Shown: positions 15,954 through 26,004, numbered from the stretch's first letter. The stretch is 64,000 nucleotides of DNA from Pseudozobellia sp. WGM2 (GCF_017810075.1 NZ_JADNYK010000005.1:186001-250000); one strand, 5' to 3'. Notes: generated by a model from the sequence alone, not told the origin. Numbers and translations: made by a program.

Positions 15954-17513
15954 CTATTTAAAATTTGGGGAGACTGGTTGAGATTTTAGCTTAAAAAATG
16001 TTACCCATAGCGCTAACAGCCCCAGAAATAGAAATAATAGGTCAATAAAAAGTATTTCAGTATAACCTTTTGAATAACTTATCCATGGCCAAAAGCCGGT
16101 TTTGAAACCATTGGCTATGGGTACACATAGGCTTAAGATTCCGCCAGAAATCAAGCTCCATCTATTCGTGTAATTGATGTTCTTTTTCAACATGAAGAAG
16201 ATACTCGTGGCCAACCAACTGAAAAAATAGACCTTATATATGAGTGTTTTCTCAGGTTCGAAAAATTTGACCATTAAAAAAGATAGTGCGGTAACAGGAA
16301 ACATGCTTAGGCAAATGGCCATGTATATATTCGCCACTTGATAATTAAAACGTCTTTTTTTCTCGGTAATATTTTTCTTGTTTCTGGCCACTAGCCATAT
16401 CATGATACCTGATAGAATTACGATACAAGAAACCAACCCTAACCAAAACGATACGATACGTAGACCTAAACCCCCATAATCACCCAAGTGCAGTCGAAAG
16501 AGAACATTTTTTACACCATCTAAATATCTATTGTTCTTTTCGGGAATACGTTCGTCAATGATCTTTTGATCTCTTAATCGATAGATTCGATAGCCGTAGC
16601 CGTTAAATTTATCTTTGTAGTTCAAATGACCACTTAGGGCTACATGCATATTGGTATCTCCGTAATTAAAAATATGAACTTCGCCTAACTGAAAGTCTTC
16701 CCACTCATATAAAGTCTGCTTTATTAAACCGTTTACGTTAGGGCTAACTTGCAGCGACTCATATTTATACTCAAACACCGGGTGGGTATATTCCAATTCC
16801 TCAAAAAGTCTGTTTTGATCACCATTATAAACACCCATTACCGTAGGCAAGATGAGAATACCCTTTAATAAAAAGAATGCACCGGTAACTGCATAAACGA
16901 ATTGAAACGGAAAGCCGATGAGTCCTAGTGCGGTATGGGCATCCGTCCAAATAGTTTTGATTTTTGCCCATGGTCTGAATACGTAAAAATTACTAACTAT
17001 TTTATCCCAATGGATCCAAAGACCGGTGAACAGCGCAAATAAAAAGAAGAGAGCTACAAAGCCTGAAAGATATCTGCCGTAGGGGTAGGGTATCTGATCC
17101 AGAAAGTGTAACCTATACAAGAACTCTCCCAGTCCATAATTCGAGGCATGCGTAGATTTTGATAGATTATGGGTATCTAAGTAGAAATTGGTTCGCTGTT
17201 GAGTTTCTTCGGTACTAAGGGTATCTGCCGAAGCACTTAAATTTACATTTATATTACGCTCGTTATAGTAACGCGAGATTTCTATTTCTCTGCCCTGTAA
17301 CTCATTTTCACTGGCGATATGTGATATATAACTATCGATATCTTGGGGTAGGGCATCATTGATTTCTATATGGTGACCGCGTTCCCAATTGGTGATTTCG
17401 TCACGAAAAAAAGAAAATGAACCAGCGAAAAAGATAACGTAAAGCGCTACACTAATTACAATTCCGCTCACGGTATGCGTATGGAACAATATGTTATAAA
17501 CCCTTCTCTTCAT
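15954..17513 (-). CDS. PepSY-associated TM protein, siderophore uptake/iron reduction
   Basis: The 519-residue protein has four to seven membrane helices, starting with FHTHTVSGIVISVALYVIFF, plus a long periplasmic loop. His residues in HTHT, HWDK, DAHTALG and RLHLGDYGG sit in or near helices, as in the PiuB/PepSY_TM family, whose members are thought to bind haem and reduce ferric siderophores at the inner membrane. It is the last gene of the TonB receptor operon; its start overlaps the DUF3649 stop by 4 bases (ATGA). The family is clear; reductase activity is inferred from context. Confidence 0.82.
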   Translation of the reverse strand: MKRRVYNILFHTHTVSGIVISVALYVIFFAGSFSFFRDEITNWERGHHIEINDALPQDIDSYISHIASENELQGREIEISRYYNERNINVNLSASADTLSTEETQQRTNFYLDTHNLSKSTHASNYGLGEFLYRLHFLDQIPYPYGRYLSGFVALFFLFALFTGLWIHWDKIVSNFYVFRPWAKIKTIWTDAHTALGLIGFPFQFVYAVTGAFFLLKGILILPTVMGVYNGDQNRLFEELEYTHPVFEYKYESLQVSPNVNGLIKQTLYEWEDFQLGEVHIFNYGDTNMHVALSGHLNYKDKFNGYGYRIYRLRDQKIIDERIPEKNNRYLDGVKNVLFRLHLGDYGGLGLRIVSFWLGLVSCIVILSGIMIWLVARNKKNITEKKRRFNYQVANIYMAICLSMFPVTALSFLMVKFFEPEKTLIYKVYFFSWLATSIFFMLKKNINYTNRWSLISGGILSLCVPIANGFKTGFWPWISYSKGYTEILFIDLLFLFLGLLALWVTFFKLKSQPVSPNFK

Positions 17514-17812
17514 CGATTTAAGAATTTACCTGTACCCCCCCAATAGGTAAGCGCTATAAAAATAATGCTGACCAAAAGATAGATCCCCCAGGTTTTTAAT
17601 CCGCTTTTACCCATAAAGGCTACCATCATTAACAATACCCATAAAATAAAGGCCGTAAAGGTGCTGGTAATTATAACCGCAACTCTATCTAACCAAACAG
17701 CCAAAGCTAGATGTACTGATATTGAGACTATAAAACCACCTAATATGGCGGCACTAATGGTAGCTATTCGATTACCAATTTTAGGGTTTAGATATTTAGT
17801 GTTCGCTGGCAT
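17510..17812 (-). CDS. DUF3649-like inner-membrane protein
   Basis: One hundred residues with three hydrophobic helices, starting after a polar N terminus (MPANTKYLNPK). The pattern with an AAILGGFI start and a middle FTAFILWVLLMM helix resembles DUF3649, a small protein almost always encoded between a siderophore receptor and a PepSY protein. It overlaps the upstream DUF3325 stop by one base (TAATG) and the downstream PepSY start by 4 bases. This coupling shows that it belongs to the iron-uptake operon; its molecular role is unknown. Confidence 0.7.
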   Translation of the reverse strand: MPANTKYLNPKIGNRIATISAAILGGFIVSISVHLALAVWLDRVAVIITSTFTAFILWVLLMMVAFMGKSGLKTWGIYLLVSIIFIALTYWGGTGKFLNR

Positions 17813-18144
17813 TATAGAAAGAGAATTTCGGTGATAATTACTAGGGCTATAAAAATAAATATCGGTATGGGCCTAATTAGTTTTAGTGGAGCCAGAAGAA
17901 CAATGAGACTGCCTAAAGTCATAAGTAATATGAAATAAATAAAAACCCCTGAACCATAACCCAATTGATTGATACATATGGCAAGTGCTAGAATCAAAAA
18001 TGTAAGGCCTACCATCTTGAATGAACCTCGTCGCTGACCAACCCTTTTATATAAACCTATAAAGGAATCTAACTTCATCTTCATGGATGCGACATAATTA
18101 AGAAAGAAACCAACGAAAATTAAGATGGTCAAGAGACTCCACAT
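17812..18144 (-). CDS. DUF3325-like inner-membrane protein
   Basis: One hundred and ten residues, with an N-terminal helix, a basic loop (KRVGQRRGSF) and two or three more helices. This matches DUF3325, the usual partner of DUF3649 in siderophore receptor operons. It lies 73 bases downstream of the receptor gene and is coupled to the next gene by a TAATG overlap. The exact function is unknown. Confidence 0.7.
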   Translation of the reverse strand: MWSLLTILIFVGFFLNYVASMKMKLDSFIGLYKRVGQRRGSFKMVGLTFLILALAICINQLGYGSGVFIYFILLMTLGSLIVLLAPLKLIRPIPIFIFIALVIITEILFL

Positions 18145-18217
18145 AACGATTTTATTGATAAGAATAGCCTCATGAACCTTTTCTACTTCAAGCGTCTATT
18201 CTTAGATTTAAAAAAGG

Positions 18218-20551
18218 TCAAAATGAATATGCTACGGTTATTCTTCCGTTAATACCGGGCTCTGACTGCCAGTAGAGGTAACTTCCATAATTGGCGCCGG
18301 CATATAAATATTCATCTAAAATGTTATTGACGTTTAACTGAACCCTGAACTTTTCGTTCTGCCAAGAAAGCGCCCCATCCATTCTAAAATAATTGGGTAA
18401 ATCAGATTGGTCATCGGCCGCCCATGCCCAAGTAGACCGGTCCGCTTGGTACTGATAACCTAAAGAAGCTCCAAAACCCTTCAATTTACTGTACGGACTA
18501 AAGTGATAATTGAGCCAACCATTGGTCACATGCTTAGAGTGCCCTGCGACCAGTGACCCCGATTTATCTTCGACATTGGTATTGGCGTAGTTAAGAATTA
18601 AATTGAGCCCATCGGTAAGTTCTCCCTGTAGGTCGAACTCTATACCCTTAGATTCAATTTCGCCAGAGTAGATGCTAAAATTATCGTTAGGAAAAGCGGG
18701 GTCACCCACTAAAATCTTATTCTTGTTTATTTTGTAGACACCTAGTGATGTACGCAAACGACCATCGAAAAAGTTTCCTTTTAGACCACCTTCTATGTCT
18801 TTACCGTTTACCGGGTTGTTCAATATTTCCCCTGAAGAGTTAAATCCGCTTTGCGGAAGAAAAGACTCATCGTACAGTGCATATATACTGATCGATGGTG
18901 CAATGTCAGCGCTAATACCTATTCTGGGCGTAAGTACGTCATCAGATTCTGTCTGCCCCAGGGTGTAGAGGTTTGAATATCTACCGGCTAGGGTAAGCCT
19001 AATTTTTTCGTTTAAAAAACCGATTTCATCTTGAGCGTAGAAAGATCGTAAAATACTAGCACCATAAGGCGTTCCTCCATTTCTTTCCTGAACGGGAAAA
19101 CGACGATCAAAATTAGTGGCAGGACTCTCCCCATAAACAGGATTAAAAATATTGAAAGGGGTTGTGGTATCTACAATCGAAAGTTCTGAAAAATCGGCCC
19201 AGTAGCTTTTGTCGCTGTAGTCAAAACCACCCATGACCTTGTGTTTCACCGCTCCGGTATTGAATTCGCCATTGATGTAAAGTTGGGCATATTTGCCTCT
19301 TGAAAGGGCATCCCATTTTGATGTGTATCTAATTGCGTCACCATTTTCGGCCATCGAAATTAGCCAAGTTGAATTACCGACTTGGTCGTATCTCAAATAG
19401 GCAAGCTGACCGTGAAGGCTCCAATTTTCCGAAAATTTATGATCGAGGTTCGTGAAGAAAGACACCTCTTGAATATCGGTTACCGGATAATCATTGTTGG
19501 TGAATTTAAAATCTCTGTCTAAACTTGCATAGCCTGCATCGGCAGGTGCAAAAATATATGCCGAGCCAATATAAGATTCTGCCTGTTTCAAATTCATTTC
19601 GGTGGTTATCGAAGTCTTTTCAGAATATTTATAGGTTACGGAAGGGGCAATACCATATCGAGTCACGTTTTCGTTTCCTCGATGACTATCAGTGGTCTGA
19701 TACATCAAATTTAATCTACCCAAAAGCTTTCCGTTTTCGGTGAGTTTTCCACCGACATCGACTGTGCCTCTATAGAAATCGAAGCTACCTGTTGAAAAAG
19801 AGGCATTTGCTATAAATTCTTCAGTAGGTTTTTTAGTAACTACATTGTAGAAACCACCGGGTTCCCCTGCGGCCATCATAAATCCGGCAGGTCCTTTAAC
19901 GAATTCAATACGTTCCACAGTGTTCATATCTTCGGCCAATGGCCCCCAAGAGTCTTGAACATTTATACCATTTCTAAAAGCGGGAAGCCTAAAGCCTCTC
20001 ATATTAAGTCGTGCGAAATGGCCCCAATGTTCTAACATGGTGACCCCACTTACATTTCGGGTCAACCCGTCCATTATGGTAGTTACCTGTTGGTCTTTTA
20101 ATAAGTTAGAACCTATAACCTGAATATTTTGTGGTAGCTTGGCCAGTTCGGTTTTTAACCGGAGCGATTGTGAGGGTTCACGTTGCACATATTTATTTTG
20201 GTGGCCCTCAACAACAACCTCATTCAATTGTTCCGACCTTTCGCTAAGAATTACAGTGGGTACCGTAGTGGTTTCATTGGTGGATAGGGTAACTACTAAT
20301 TTTTCGGATGACATTCCAATCGAAGAAAATAATAAGGTAACCTTCTTTCTTGGTACCGAAGAAAAAGAGTAGACGCCATTTTCATCTGTAGTGGTACCTT
20401 TCGAACTGTTTTGAATCATAACATTTACGTAGGGTAGGGGGGCGTCATTGGCATCAACTACCTTCCCCTGTAGCGTGCCCGATTGGGCATTTCCATAGAT
20501 AAATGTCAGTAGGGCTAATGTGGTAAAAAGTATGTTTCTCATAAATTGCAT
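18218..20551 (-). CDS. TonB-dependent siderophore receptor with carboxypeptidase-like N-terminal domain
   Basis: The 777-residue outer-membrane receptor has a signal peptide (ends GNAQ), a carboxypeptidase-regulatory-like beta-sandwich (about 24-105), a plug domain (LPQNIQVIGSNLL to VERIEFVKGPAGF, about 135-240) and a 22-strand barrel that ends in aromatic F (TVAYSF). The plug wording matches the TonB-siderophore receptor family (FecA/FhuE group). It heads an operon with DUF3325, DUF3649 and PepSY genes, which strongly supports ferric-siderophore uptake. Two in-frame ATGs (20551 and 20542) are possible; MRNILF at 20542 gives the more typical leader. A palindrome lies upstream at 20566. Confidence 0.93.
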   Translation of the reverse strand: MQFMRNILFTTLALLTFIYGNAQSGTLQGKVVDANDAPLPYVNVMIQNSSKGTTTDENGVYSFSSVPRKKVTLLFSSIGMSSEKLVVTLSTNETTTVPTVILSERSEQLNEVVVEGHQNKYVQREPSQSLRLKTELAKLPQNIQVIGSNLLKDQQVTTIMDGLTRNVSGVTMLEHWGHFARLNMRGFRLPAFRNGINVQDSWGPLAEDMNTVERIEFVKGPAGFMMAAGEPGGFYNVVTKKPTEEFIANASFSTGSFDFYRGTVDVGGKLTENGKLLGRLNLMYQTTDSHRGNENVTRYGIAPSVTYKYSEKTSITTEMNLKQAESYIGSAYIFAPADAGYASLDRDFKFTNNDYPVTDIQEVSFFTNLDHKFSENWSLHGQLAYLRYDQVGNSTWLISMAENGDAIRYTSKWDALSRGKYAQLYINGEFNTGAVKHKVMGGFDYSDKSYWADFSELSIVDTTTPFNIFNPVYGESPATNFDRRFPVQERNGGTPYGASILRSFYAQDEIGFLNEKIRLTLAGRYSNLYTLGQTESDDVLTPRIGISADIAPSISIYALYDESFLPQSGFNSSGEILNNPVNGKDIEGGLKGNFFDGRLRTSLGVYKINKNKILVGDPAFPNDNFSIYSGEIESKGIEFDLQGELTDGLNLILNYANTNVEDKSGSLVAGHSKHVTNGWLNYHFSPYSKLKGFGASLGYQYQADRSTWAWAADDQSDLPNYFRMDGALSWQNEKFRVQLNVNNILDEYLYAGANYGSYLYWQSEPGINGRITVAYSF

Positions 20552-20565
20552 TGTGTCTATTTGGT

Positions 20566-20576
20566 TTTAGTCTAAA
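20566..20576 (-). promoter_or_regulatory. candidate metal-regulator operator TTTAGNCTAAA
   Basis: In gene orientation TTTAGACTAAA is a palindrome around one central base, placed 15 bases before the first receptor start. The TTAG/CTAA half-sites resemble those used by DtxR/MntR-type repressors. A second related word (TTTAGTCATTT on the minus strand) lies at about 20602-20612. Iron control is expected for this operon, but the regulator is inference. Confidence 0.35.
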
Positions 20577-20676
20577 TAAAAACAATACAAATGTAAAAGG
20601 AAATGACTAAACTCGAAACTTATTTAGAATTATTATAAATAAATTTCGAATGATGCCGGATTGACGGAAAAGGAGC

Positions 20677-21504
20677 TTAAATTGGAGAGAGTGAATTAAC
20701 AGTTTGCCTAAGCGCGGTAAGATTACCCAACAGTTTTTCGAGCAGACTCAAATCAAGCATATTCGCCCCATCACTTTTTGCATTTGCCGGATCAAAATGG
20801 GTTTCCATAAAAATACCGTCCACTCCCGCAGCAATTCCAGCCCGAGCCATTGTATTAATAAGTTTGGGGCGACCTCCGGTAACACCTGAGGCTTGATTGG
20901 GTTGTTGTAAACTATGGGTAACATCTAATACCACGGGGGCATATTGCTTCATGGTAGGTATTCCCCTGAAATCTACAACCATATCTTGGTAGCCGAACAT
21001 GGTACCACGATCGGTAATCCATACTTGTTCATTATCAGAATCGATGACTTTGGTCACGGCATGTTTCATGCTTTCAGGCGACATAAATTGGCCCTTCTTT
21101 AAGTTGACCACCTTACCTGTTTTGGCGGCGGCAACGACCAAATCTGTTTGGCGTACCAAAAAAGCGGGAATTTGCAACACATCTACATATTCAGCTGCCA
21201 TGGCGGCATCAGATTCTTGATGAATATCGGTAATCGTTGGCACGTGAAAAGTTTCCGAAACTTTTCTGAGAATTTTCAAAGCTTTTTCGTCGCCTATACC
21301 AGTAAACGAATCGACACGACTTCGGTTCGCTTTTTTAAAACTTCCTTTAAAAACATAAGGTATTTTAAGCTTATCGGTAACCTTGACAATTTTCTCTGCA
21401 ATGCGAAGAGCCATTTCTTCACCTTCAATGGCGCAAGGGCCTGATAGTAAGAAAAAATTGTTGCTGTCGGTATGTTTTATTTGGGGAATTTTGTCAAGAT
21501 GCAT
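20677..21504 (-). CDS. kdsA: 3-deoxy-8-phosphooctulonate synthase (KDO-8-P synthase)
   Basis: KdsA condenses arabinose 5-phosphate and phosphoenolpyruvate to KDO-8-phosphate, the first step of LPS inner-core sugar synthesis, in the cytoplasm. The sequence has SGPCAIE near residue 21-27, FKGSFKKANRSR, DIHQ, QIPAFLVRQTDL, the DRGTMFGY loop, DVTHSLQ and the terminal ETHFDPANAKSDG. Cys in SGPC and the ETH/D ligands place it in the metal-dependent class, unlike the Asn-bearing E. coli enzyme. ATG at 21504 is chosen; the TTG at 21522 falls inside the perfect -7 promoter box (21520-21527). Confidence 0.95.
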   Translation of the reverse strand: MHLDKIPQIKHTDSNNFFLLSGPCAIEGEEMALRIAEKIVKVTDKLKIPYVFKGSFKKANRSRVDSFTGIGDEKALKILRKVSETFHVPTITDIHQESDAAMAAEYVDVLQIPAFLVRQTDLVVAAAKTGKVVNLKKGQFMSPESMKHAVTKVIDSDNEQVWITDRGTMFGYQDMVVDFRGIPTMKQYAPVVLDVTHSLQQPNQASGVTGGRPKLINTMARAGIAAGVDGIFMETHFDPANAKSDGANMLDLSLLEKLLGNLTALRQTVNSLSPI

Positions 21505-21519
21505 AGCTGATAATTTGTA

Positions 21520-21527
21520 CAAAGATA
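21520..21527 (-). promoter_or_regulatory. -7 promoter element of kdsA
   Basis: On the minus strand TATCTTTG matches the Bacteroidota -7 consensus TAnnTTTG exactly. It lies 15 bases before the kdsA ATG, giving a leader of roughly ten bases. I see no clear -33 TTG at the standard spacing. Confidence 0.6.
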
Positions 21528-21616
21528 ATATATCTGTTTGCTATAAAATTTAAATAAGTTGGTGAATACAATTGGCTCAATTGTTGGTAGTTGTTTTTCG
21601 ATTTAACTTATATTAT

Positions 21617-22159
21617 ATGAAAAGAATTTTGTTGCGGGCTCTCTTTATGGGTGCTATTTGTAGTACTAGTGCGCAATCAAGTAAAAATGTAGAAAAAGGG
21701 CTCCTAAAGGTAAATGCATTTATTCCTGGTATTTCCTATGAATTGGGAGTAGGTAATACTAGCACGTTTAATTTTGATGCCCTACTTATTCCTGGAGGTG
21801 GCACTAATTTTAATGAAGACCCTGAATTTGGCCTGTTCTATGGTTTTCAAGCTGAATACCGGTATTTTACTAACTTTAATAGGCGGCTTTCAAAAATGAA
21901 GAAAATTGAAGGCAATAGCGGAAACTATATTGCCTTAAATAATCAAATTTACTCTGGTAGGCCGTTAATAGGAGATTACTATCTAAACTATTCATACAAT
22001 CATATTGTAGCTATGACCTATGGTATTCAGCGGACAAGAAGCAAAGGTTTTTATTGGAATGTATCCTTTGGGCCTGGAGTTTTTATAACGGAATCAGATT
22101 TGAACACTTCACTCATGCTTGACCTCAAATTAGGTTGGGTGGTTAAAAAAATCAGATAA
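21617..22159 (+). CDS. secreted hypothetical protein, probable small outer-membrane barrel
   Basis: ATG at 21617 begins MKRILLRALFMGAI, a signal peptide that ends near TSAQ. The mature 160 residues alternate short polar and aromatic strands (GISYELGVG, GFQAEYRYF, NHIVAMTYGIQ, YWNVSFGPGVF, DLKLGWVV), which suggests an 8-strand barrel or beta-sandwich at the outer membrane. No family can be named. It is divergent from kdsA and lies before typA. Confidence 0.6.
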   Translation: MKRILLRALFMGAICSTSAQSSKNVEKGLLKVNAFIPGISYELGVGNTSTFNFDALLIPGGGTNFNEDPEFGLFYGFQAEYRYFTNFNRRLSKMKKIEGNSGNYIALNNQIYSGRPLIGDYYLNYSYNHIVAMTYGIQRTRSKGFYWNVSFGPGVFITESDLNTSLMLDLKLGWVVKKIR

Positions 22160-22226
22160 AATAACCCTCTCTAAATCAACAACATAAAAATAACATGCTA
22201 TTAGGTAACTACTGAAAAAATAGCAG

Positions 22227-22234
22227 TATCTTTG
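22227..22234 (+). promoter_or_regulatory. -7 promoter element of typA
   Basis: TATCTTTG is a perfect TAnnTTTG match 38 bases before the typA ATG, giving a leader of about 30 bases. No TTG lies at the usual -33 spacing. Confidence 0.6.
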
Positions 22235-22271
22235 CGCGCTCAAAAGGAGCGGCCTTTTATAAAACAAAATT

Positions 22272-24071
22272 ATGTCTACAACAAAGAACATCGCGATTAT
22301 CGCACACGTTGACCACGGCAAGACAACCCTGGTCGATAAAATCATGTACCACTGCCAACTTTTTCGTGAGAACGAGAATACTGGTGACTTGATTCTTGAT
22401 AACAATGATTTAGAGCGTGAGCGAGGTATTACGATTACCTCGAAAAACGTTTCGGTAGTTTATAAAGATACCAAGATCAATATTATCGACACTCCTGGTC
22501 ACGCCGACTTTGGTGGTGAGGTAGAACGTGTATTGAATATGGCAGATGGTGTACTTCTGTTGGTCGATGCCTTCGAAGGGCCGATGCCACAGACCCGTTT
22601 TGTATTGCAAAAAGCTATTGATTTGGGCTTGAAACCTTGTGTAGTGGTCAACAAGGTCGATAAAGAGAATTGTACTCCTGAAGAGGTTCATGAAAAGGTT
22701 TTTGACCTTATGTTCGAATTGGGCGCCGAAGAATGGCAGCTTGATTTCCCCGTTGTTTATGGTTCTGCCAAAAACAACTGGATGAGCGATGATTGGAAAA
22801 AAGAGACTGAAAATATCGAACCATTGTTAGATATGGTCATCGAACATATACCCACTTTTAAGCCTGAAGAAGGTAACACGCAAATGTTGATTACCTCTTT
22901 AGATTTCTCTTCTTTTACGGGTAGAATTGCTATTGGTAGGCTTCAAAGAGGCCATCTTAAAGAAGGTCAGCAGGTTTCTTTAGTGAAAAGAGATGGTAGC
23001 ATTGTAAAATCTAGAATCAAAGAACTTTTTGTATTTGAAGGTTTAGGCCGTAAAAAGGTGCAAGAAGTCGCTACAGGTGACATCTGTGCATTGGTAGGTG
23101 TCGAAGGGTTTGAAATCGGAGATACGGTTGCAGATTTGGAGAACCCTGAAGGGTTGAAGACCATTGCTATCGATGAGCCAACAATGAGTATGTTGTTTAC
23201 GATTAACGATAGTCCGTTCTTCGGTAACGATGGTAAATTCGTAACCTCTAGACATATTAAAGAGCGTTTAGAGCGTGAACTTGAAAAAAACTTGGCGCTT
23301 CGAGTAAACGAAACCGATAGTGCCGATAAATTCTTGGTGTTTGGGCGAGGTGTATTGCACCTTTCGGTATTGATCGAGACTATGCGTCGTGAAGGTTATG
23401 AAATTCAAATCGGTCAGCCACAGGTAATTATCAAAGAAATTGATGGTGTAAAATGTGAGCCTGTTGAAGCATTGACTATCGATTTGCCGGAAGAAGTTTC
23501 TGGTAAAGCTGTAGAGATGGTGTCAATACGCAAGGGAGAAATGACCAGTATGGAGGCTAAGGGAGACCGAATGATATGTGAGTTCATTATTCCTTCTCGT
23601 GGTATCATCGGTTTGCGTAATCAACTTTTAACTGCGACTGCCGGTGAGGCTATTATGGCCCACCGATTCTTGGAATATCAGCCAATGAAAGGGGATATCC
23701 CTCAAAGACAGAATGGTTCGTTGGTATCTATGGAAAAAGGAAAAGCAATACCATATTCTATCGATAAACTTCAAGATCGTGGCAAGTTTTTTGTAGATCC
23801 AGGTGAAGACATCTATGAAGGCCAGGTTATTGGTGAAAATTCGCGTGGTGACGATATGACTATTAATATCACAAAAACGAAAAAACTGTCGAACGTACGT
23901 TCTTCCGGGGCTGATGATAAAGCTAAGATTGTACCGGCAATCAAGTTTTCATTAGAAGAAGCTTTGGAGTATATTCAGAAAGATGAATACGTTGAGGTAA
24001 CACCTAATCACCTTCGATTAAGAAAAATATATCTGACCGAGGTAGACCGAAAGCGCAATAAGATCGCATAA
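22272..24071 (+). CDS. typA: translational GTPase TypA/BipA
   Basis: TypA is a ribosome-associated GTPase of the elongation-factor family that helps 50S assembly and stress or cold adaptation. The G domain shows G1 AHVDHGKTT (11-19), switch G2 RGITI, G3 DTPGH (about 75-79), G4 NKVD (128-131) and G5 GSAK. Domain II, the EF-G-like domains III and V, and the C-terminal TypA domain ending in [12 protein letters not shown] follow. The 599-residue length is typical. It is a single-gene unit with a perfect -7 box upstream and a hairpin terminator 7 bases after the stop. Confidence 0.97.
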   Translation: MSTTKNIAIIAHVDHGKTTLVDKIMYHCQLFRENENTGDLILDNNDLERERGITITSKNVSVVYKDTKINIIDTPGHADFGGEVERVLNMADGVLLLVDAFEGPMPQTRFVLQKAIDLGLKPCVVVNKVDKENCTPEEVHEKVFDLMFELGAEEWQLDFPVVYGSAKNNWMSDDWKKETENIEPLLDMVIEHIPTFKPEEGNTQMLITSLDFSSFTGRIAIGRLQRGHLKEGQQVSLVKRDGSIVKSRIKELFVFEGLGRKKVQEVATGDICALVGVEGFEIGDTVADLENPEGLKTIAIDEPTMSMLFTINDSPFFGNDGKFVTSRHIKERLERELEKNLALRVNETDSADKFLVFGRGVLHLSVLIETMRREGYEIQIGQPQVIIKEIDGVKCEPVEALTIDLPEEVSGKAVEMVSIRKGEMTSMEAKGDRMICEFIIPSRGIIGLRNQLLTATAGEAIMAHRFLEYQPMKGDIPQRQNGSLVSMEKGKAIPYSIDKLQDRGKFFVDPGEDIYEGQVIGENSRGDDMTINITKTKKLSNVRSSGADDKAKIVPAIKFSLEEALEYIQKDEYVEVTPNHLRLRKIYLTEVDRKRNKIA

Positions 24072-24077
24072 GTTTAT

Positions 24078-24105
24078 AAAGCCCTGAAATTTTTCAGGGC
24101 TTTTT
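24078..24105 (+). terminator. intrinsic terminator of typA
   Basis: AAAGCCCTGAA (24078-24088) pairs perfectly with TTCAGGGCTTT (24093-24103) and continues into a T-run. It starts 7 bases after the typA stop. Confidence 0.85.
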
Positions 24106-24266
24106 CTTTTTCTAAAGCGTTAATTCCTTATTAAATTCCTAAAATCGACACCCGATAATTAGCGTCTTCGTAATTCTTTTTTTTGCTGTTTTTTAAAAGT
24201 TCGACTTGCACTAGAATATGTATATATTAATAGTGATTTACTTGAGAGAACCCTAATTCTATAAAT

Positions 24267-25055
24267 ATGCAATTGAAAGATAAAAAGGTACTGATTACTG
24301 GCGGATCACGAGGTATCGGTAAGTGTATGATCGACGAACTTGTAAAGCATGGAGTTCGAGATATAGCTGTTATTGGTAGAGATAAAGAAAACCTTAAAGA
24401 ACTACGACGAACATTTGAGACGGTTAACTTTCTTTTGGTGCGCGGTGATGTAGGTGATTTAAGTGTGCTTCGAGACATGGCCTCTAAAATTCAAGATGAG
24501 TGGGGTCAACTAGATATTCTTATCAATAATGCCGGTGTGGTTTCCGCAGGGCCTTTAGATGAAATATCCGATGAAGATCTTTATGACCAGATAGCAGTGA
24601 ACTTTACCGCGGTTTTGGTTTTGACCAAGTACTGTATTCCCCTTTTGAAAATTTCTGAGGAGGCAGCTATTATGAACGTATCTTCTGGCTTAGGCCTCAT
24701 TGGTATGCCGTTCTACGGCGTTTACGGTAGCACCAAAGCGGGAATTCGACAGTTTTCAGATTCCATTCGTCGCGAGTTGAAACCCTTCAATATTTCCGTT
24801 ACCTGCGTGTATCCTACTGCTACGGATACTGATATGATGAAAACTTCCCAAGCAAAAGAAATGGACACCCCGGAATTTGTCGCCGAAAGGTCGATTCAGG
24901 GTTTAATCAATAAAAAATTACATGTAATTTTTGGGGGGCAACAACGACTCAACGATAGTAAGTTGAATTTTGAAAGTCCTGAAAAGTTTGATGAGAAGAT
25001 TGCATCAAGTTATGATGAGCGTCGAGATGCAAGTCTTAGTCATAAAGCCATGTAA
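24267..25055 (+). CDS. short-chain dehydrogenase/reductase (classical SDR)
   Basis: The 262-residue protein has the NAD(P)-binding motif GGSRGIG (11-17), NNAG (about 88-91), the catalytic Ser in NVSSG and YGSTK (Tyr and Lys), followed by the PTATDTDM segment after the active site. It is a cytoplasmic oxidoreductase of the classical SDR family; Arg16 favours NADP. The carbonyl substrate is unknown. The gene is 41 bases upstream of the lipoprotein gene in the same direction, so the two may share a transcript. No strong promoter motif is visible upstream. Confidence 0.88.
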   Translation: MQLKDKKVLITGGSRGIGKCMIDELVKHGVRDIAVIGRDKENLKELRRTFETVNFLLVRGDVGDLSVLRDMASKIQDEWGQLDILINNAGVVSAGPLDEISDEDLYDQIAVNFTAVLVLTKYCIPLLKISEEAAIMNVSSGLGLIGMPFYGVYGSTKAGIRQFSDSIRRELKPFNISVTCVYPTATDTDMMKTSQAKEMDTPEFVAERSIQGLINKKLHVIFGGQQRLNDSKLNFESPEKFDEKIASSYDERRDASLSHKAM

Positions 25056-25096
25056 TCTTATTACAGCACATTTCGGGTAAATAACTAAAATTAAAT

Positions 25097-26002
25097 ATGT
25101 TGTTGAAAAAACTGAGCATTATGCTCCCCTTGTTAAGTATCGTTTTTATTACGGGTTGTAATACTAAAAAGAATAAAACAGAGGAGTCAAAGAGTGAGAC
25201 TAAGGAAGTCAGCACACGAACTGATTCGAAAATCCCCCAGAGCTGGGTCGATAAAAGAGTGGCCAAAGCTAAAAAAAGATTGTCAGGATCTGATGCCGGA
25301 AAAGTAATTTGGGCTTCTATGGAAGCTCACGGTGGGCTCGACAACTGGTTCGGTAACGGTTCGCTCGCTTTTCGGTTCAATTATATACCATTAGATGGTA
25401 AAACCCCACGTGACAGTTACCAGACGGTAGATGTTTGGAGCAATAGGGCAAAGCATACCAGTGTTAGTGATAGTACGGCCCGTTTTGGGTACACTGGTGA
25501 AAAGGCATGGCTTCAAGCCGCAGACAGTACTGCCTTTGTGTACGATACCAAGTTTTGGGCATTGACCCCCATTTACTTAATGGGGCACCCTTTCGTATTG
25601 GATGGGGAAGGTGTTAATTTGGAGCTTTTGCCTCAGACCGAATATCAAGGTAAGACGAACAATGTGGTGAAAGCAACTTTTGATGCTGGCACCGGCGATG
25701 CACCTGATGATTATTATATCTTACAGTTTGATGCCGAAAACCAATTACTTACGGCCACCAGATATATTGTTTCTTATCCTGAATATTTCAAAGATGGGGG
25801 GCACAACCCTGAAAAGTTTATGGAAGTCGGTGAATTGATAGACGTTGATGGAGTGCTATTGCCTAAATCATTGAAAACACACTGGACGGTCGATGGTCGG
25901 CCCGGGGAGCATATCACTGATATTGAAGTGAGTGAGATGCATTTTATAAAAGATTTGCCCGAAGATTACTATGCTATGCCCGAAAATGCCGAGGAACTTT
26001 AA
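25097..26002 (+). CDS. hypothetical lipoprotein, DUF6503-like
   Basis: A lipobox ITGC (Cys about 21) and a lysine/glutamate-rich linker precede a beta-rich domain of about 240 residues beginning VIWASMEAHGGLDNW, with SLAFRFNYIPLDG, GYTGEKAWLQ, FVLDGEGVNLELL and DYYILQFDAENQLL. The motif order recalls a LolA-like or DUF6503-type half-barrel that binds lipid or hydrophobic ligand, but I cannot confirm this. It probably follows the SDR gene in one operon. Its stop lies two bases from the stop of the convergent ppgK gene, with no terminator between. Confidence 0.65.
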   Translation: MLLKKLSIMLPLLSIVFITGCNTKKNKTEESKSETKEVSTRTDSKIPQSWVDKRVAKAKKRLSGSDAGKVIWASMEAHGGLDNWFGNGSLAFRFNYIPLDGKTPRDSYQTVDVWSNRAKHTSVSDSTARFGYTGEKAWLQAADSTAFVYDTKFWALTPIYLMGHPFVLDGEGVNLELLPQTEYQGKTNNVVKATFDAGTGDAPDDYYILQFDAENQLLTATRYIVSYPEYFKDGGHNPEKFMEVGELIDVDGVLLPKSLKTHWTVDGRPGEHITDIEVSEMHFIKDLPEDYYAMPENAEEL

Positions 26003-26004
26003 AT

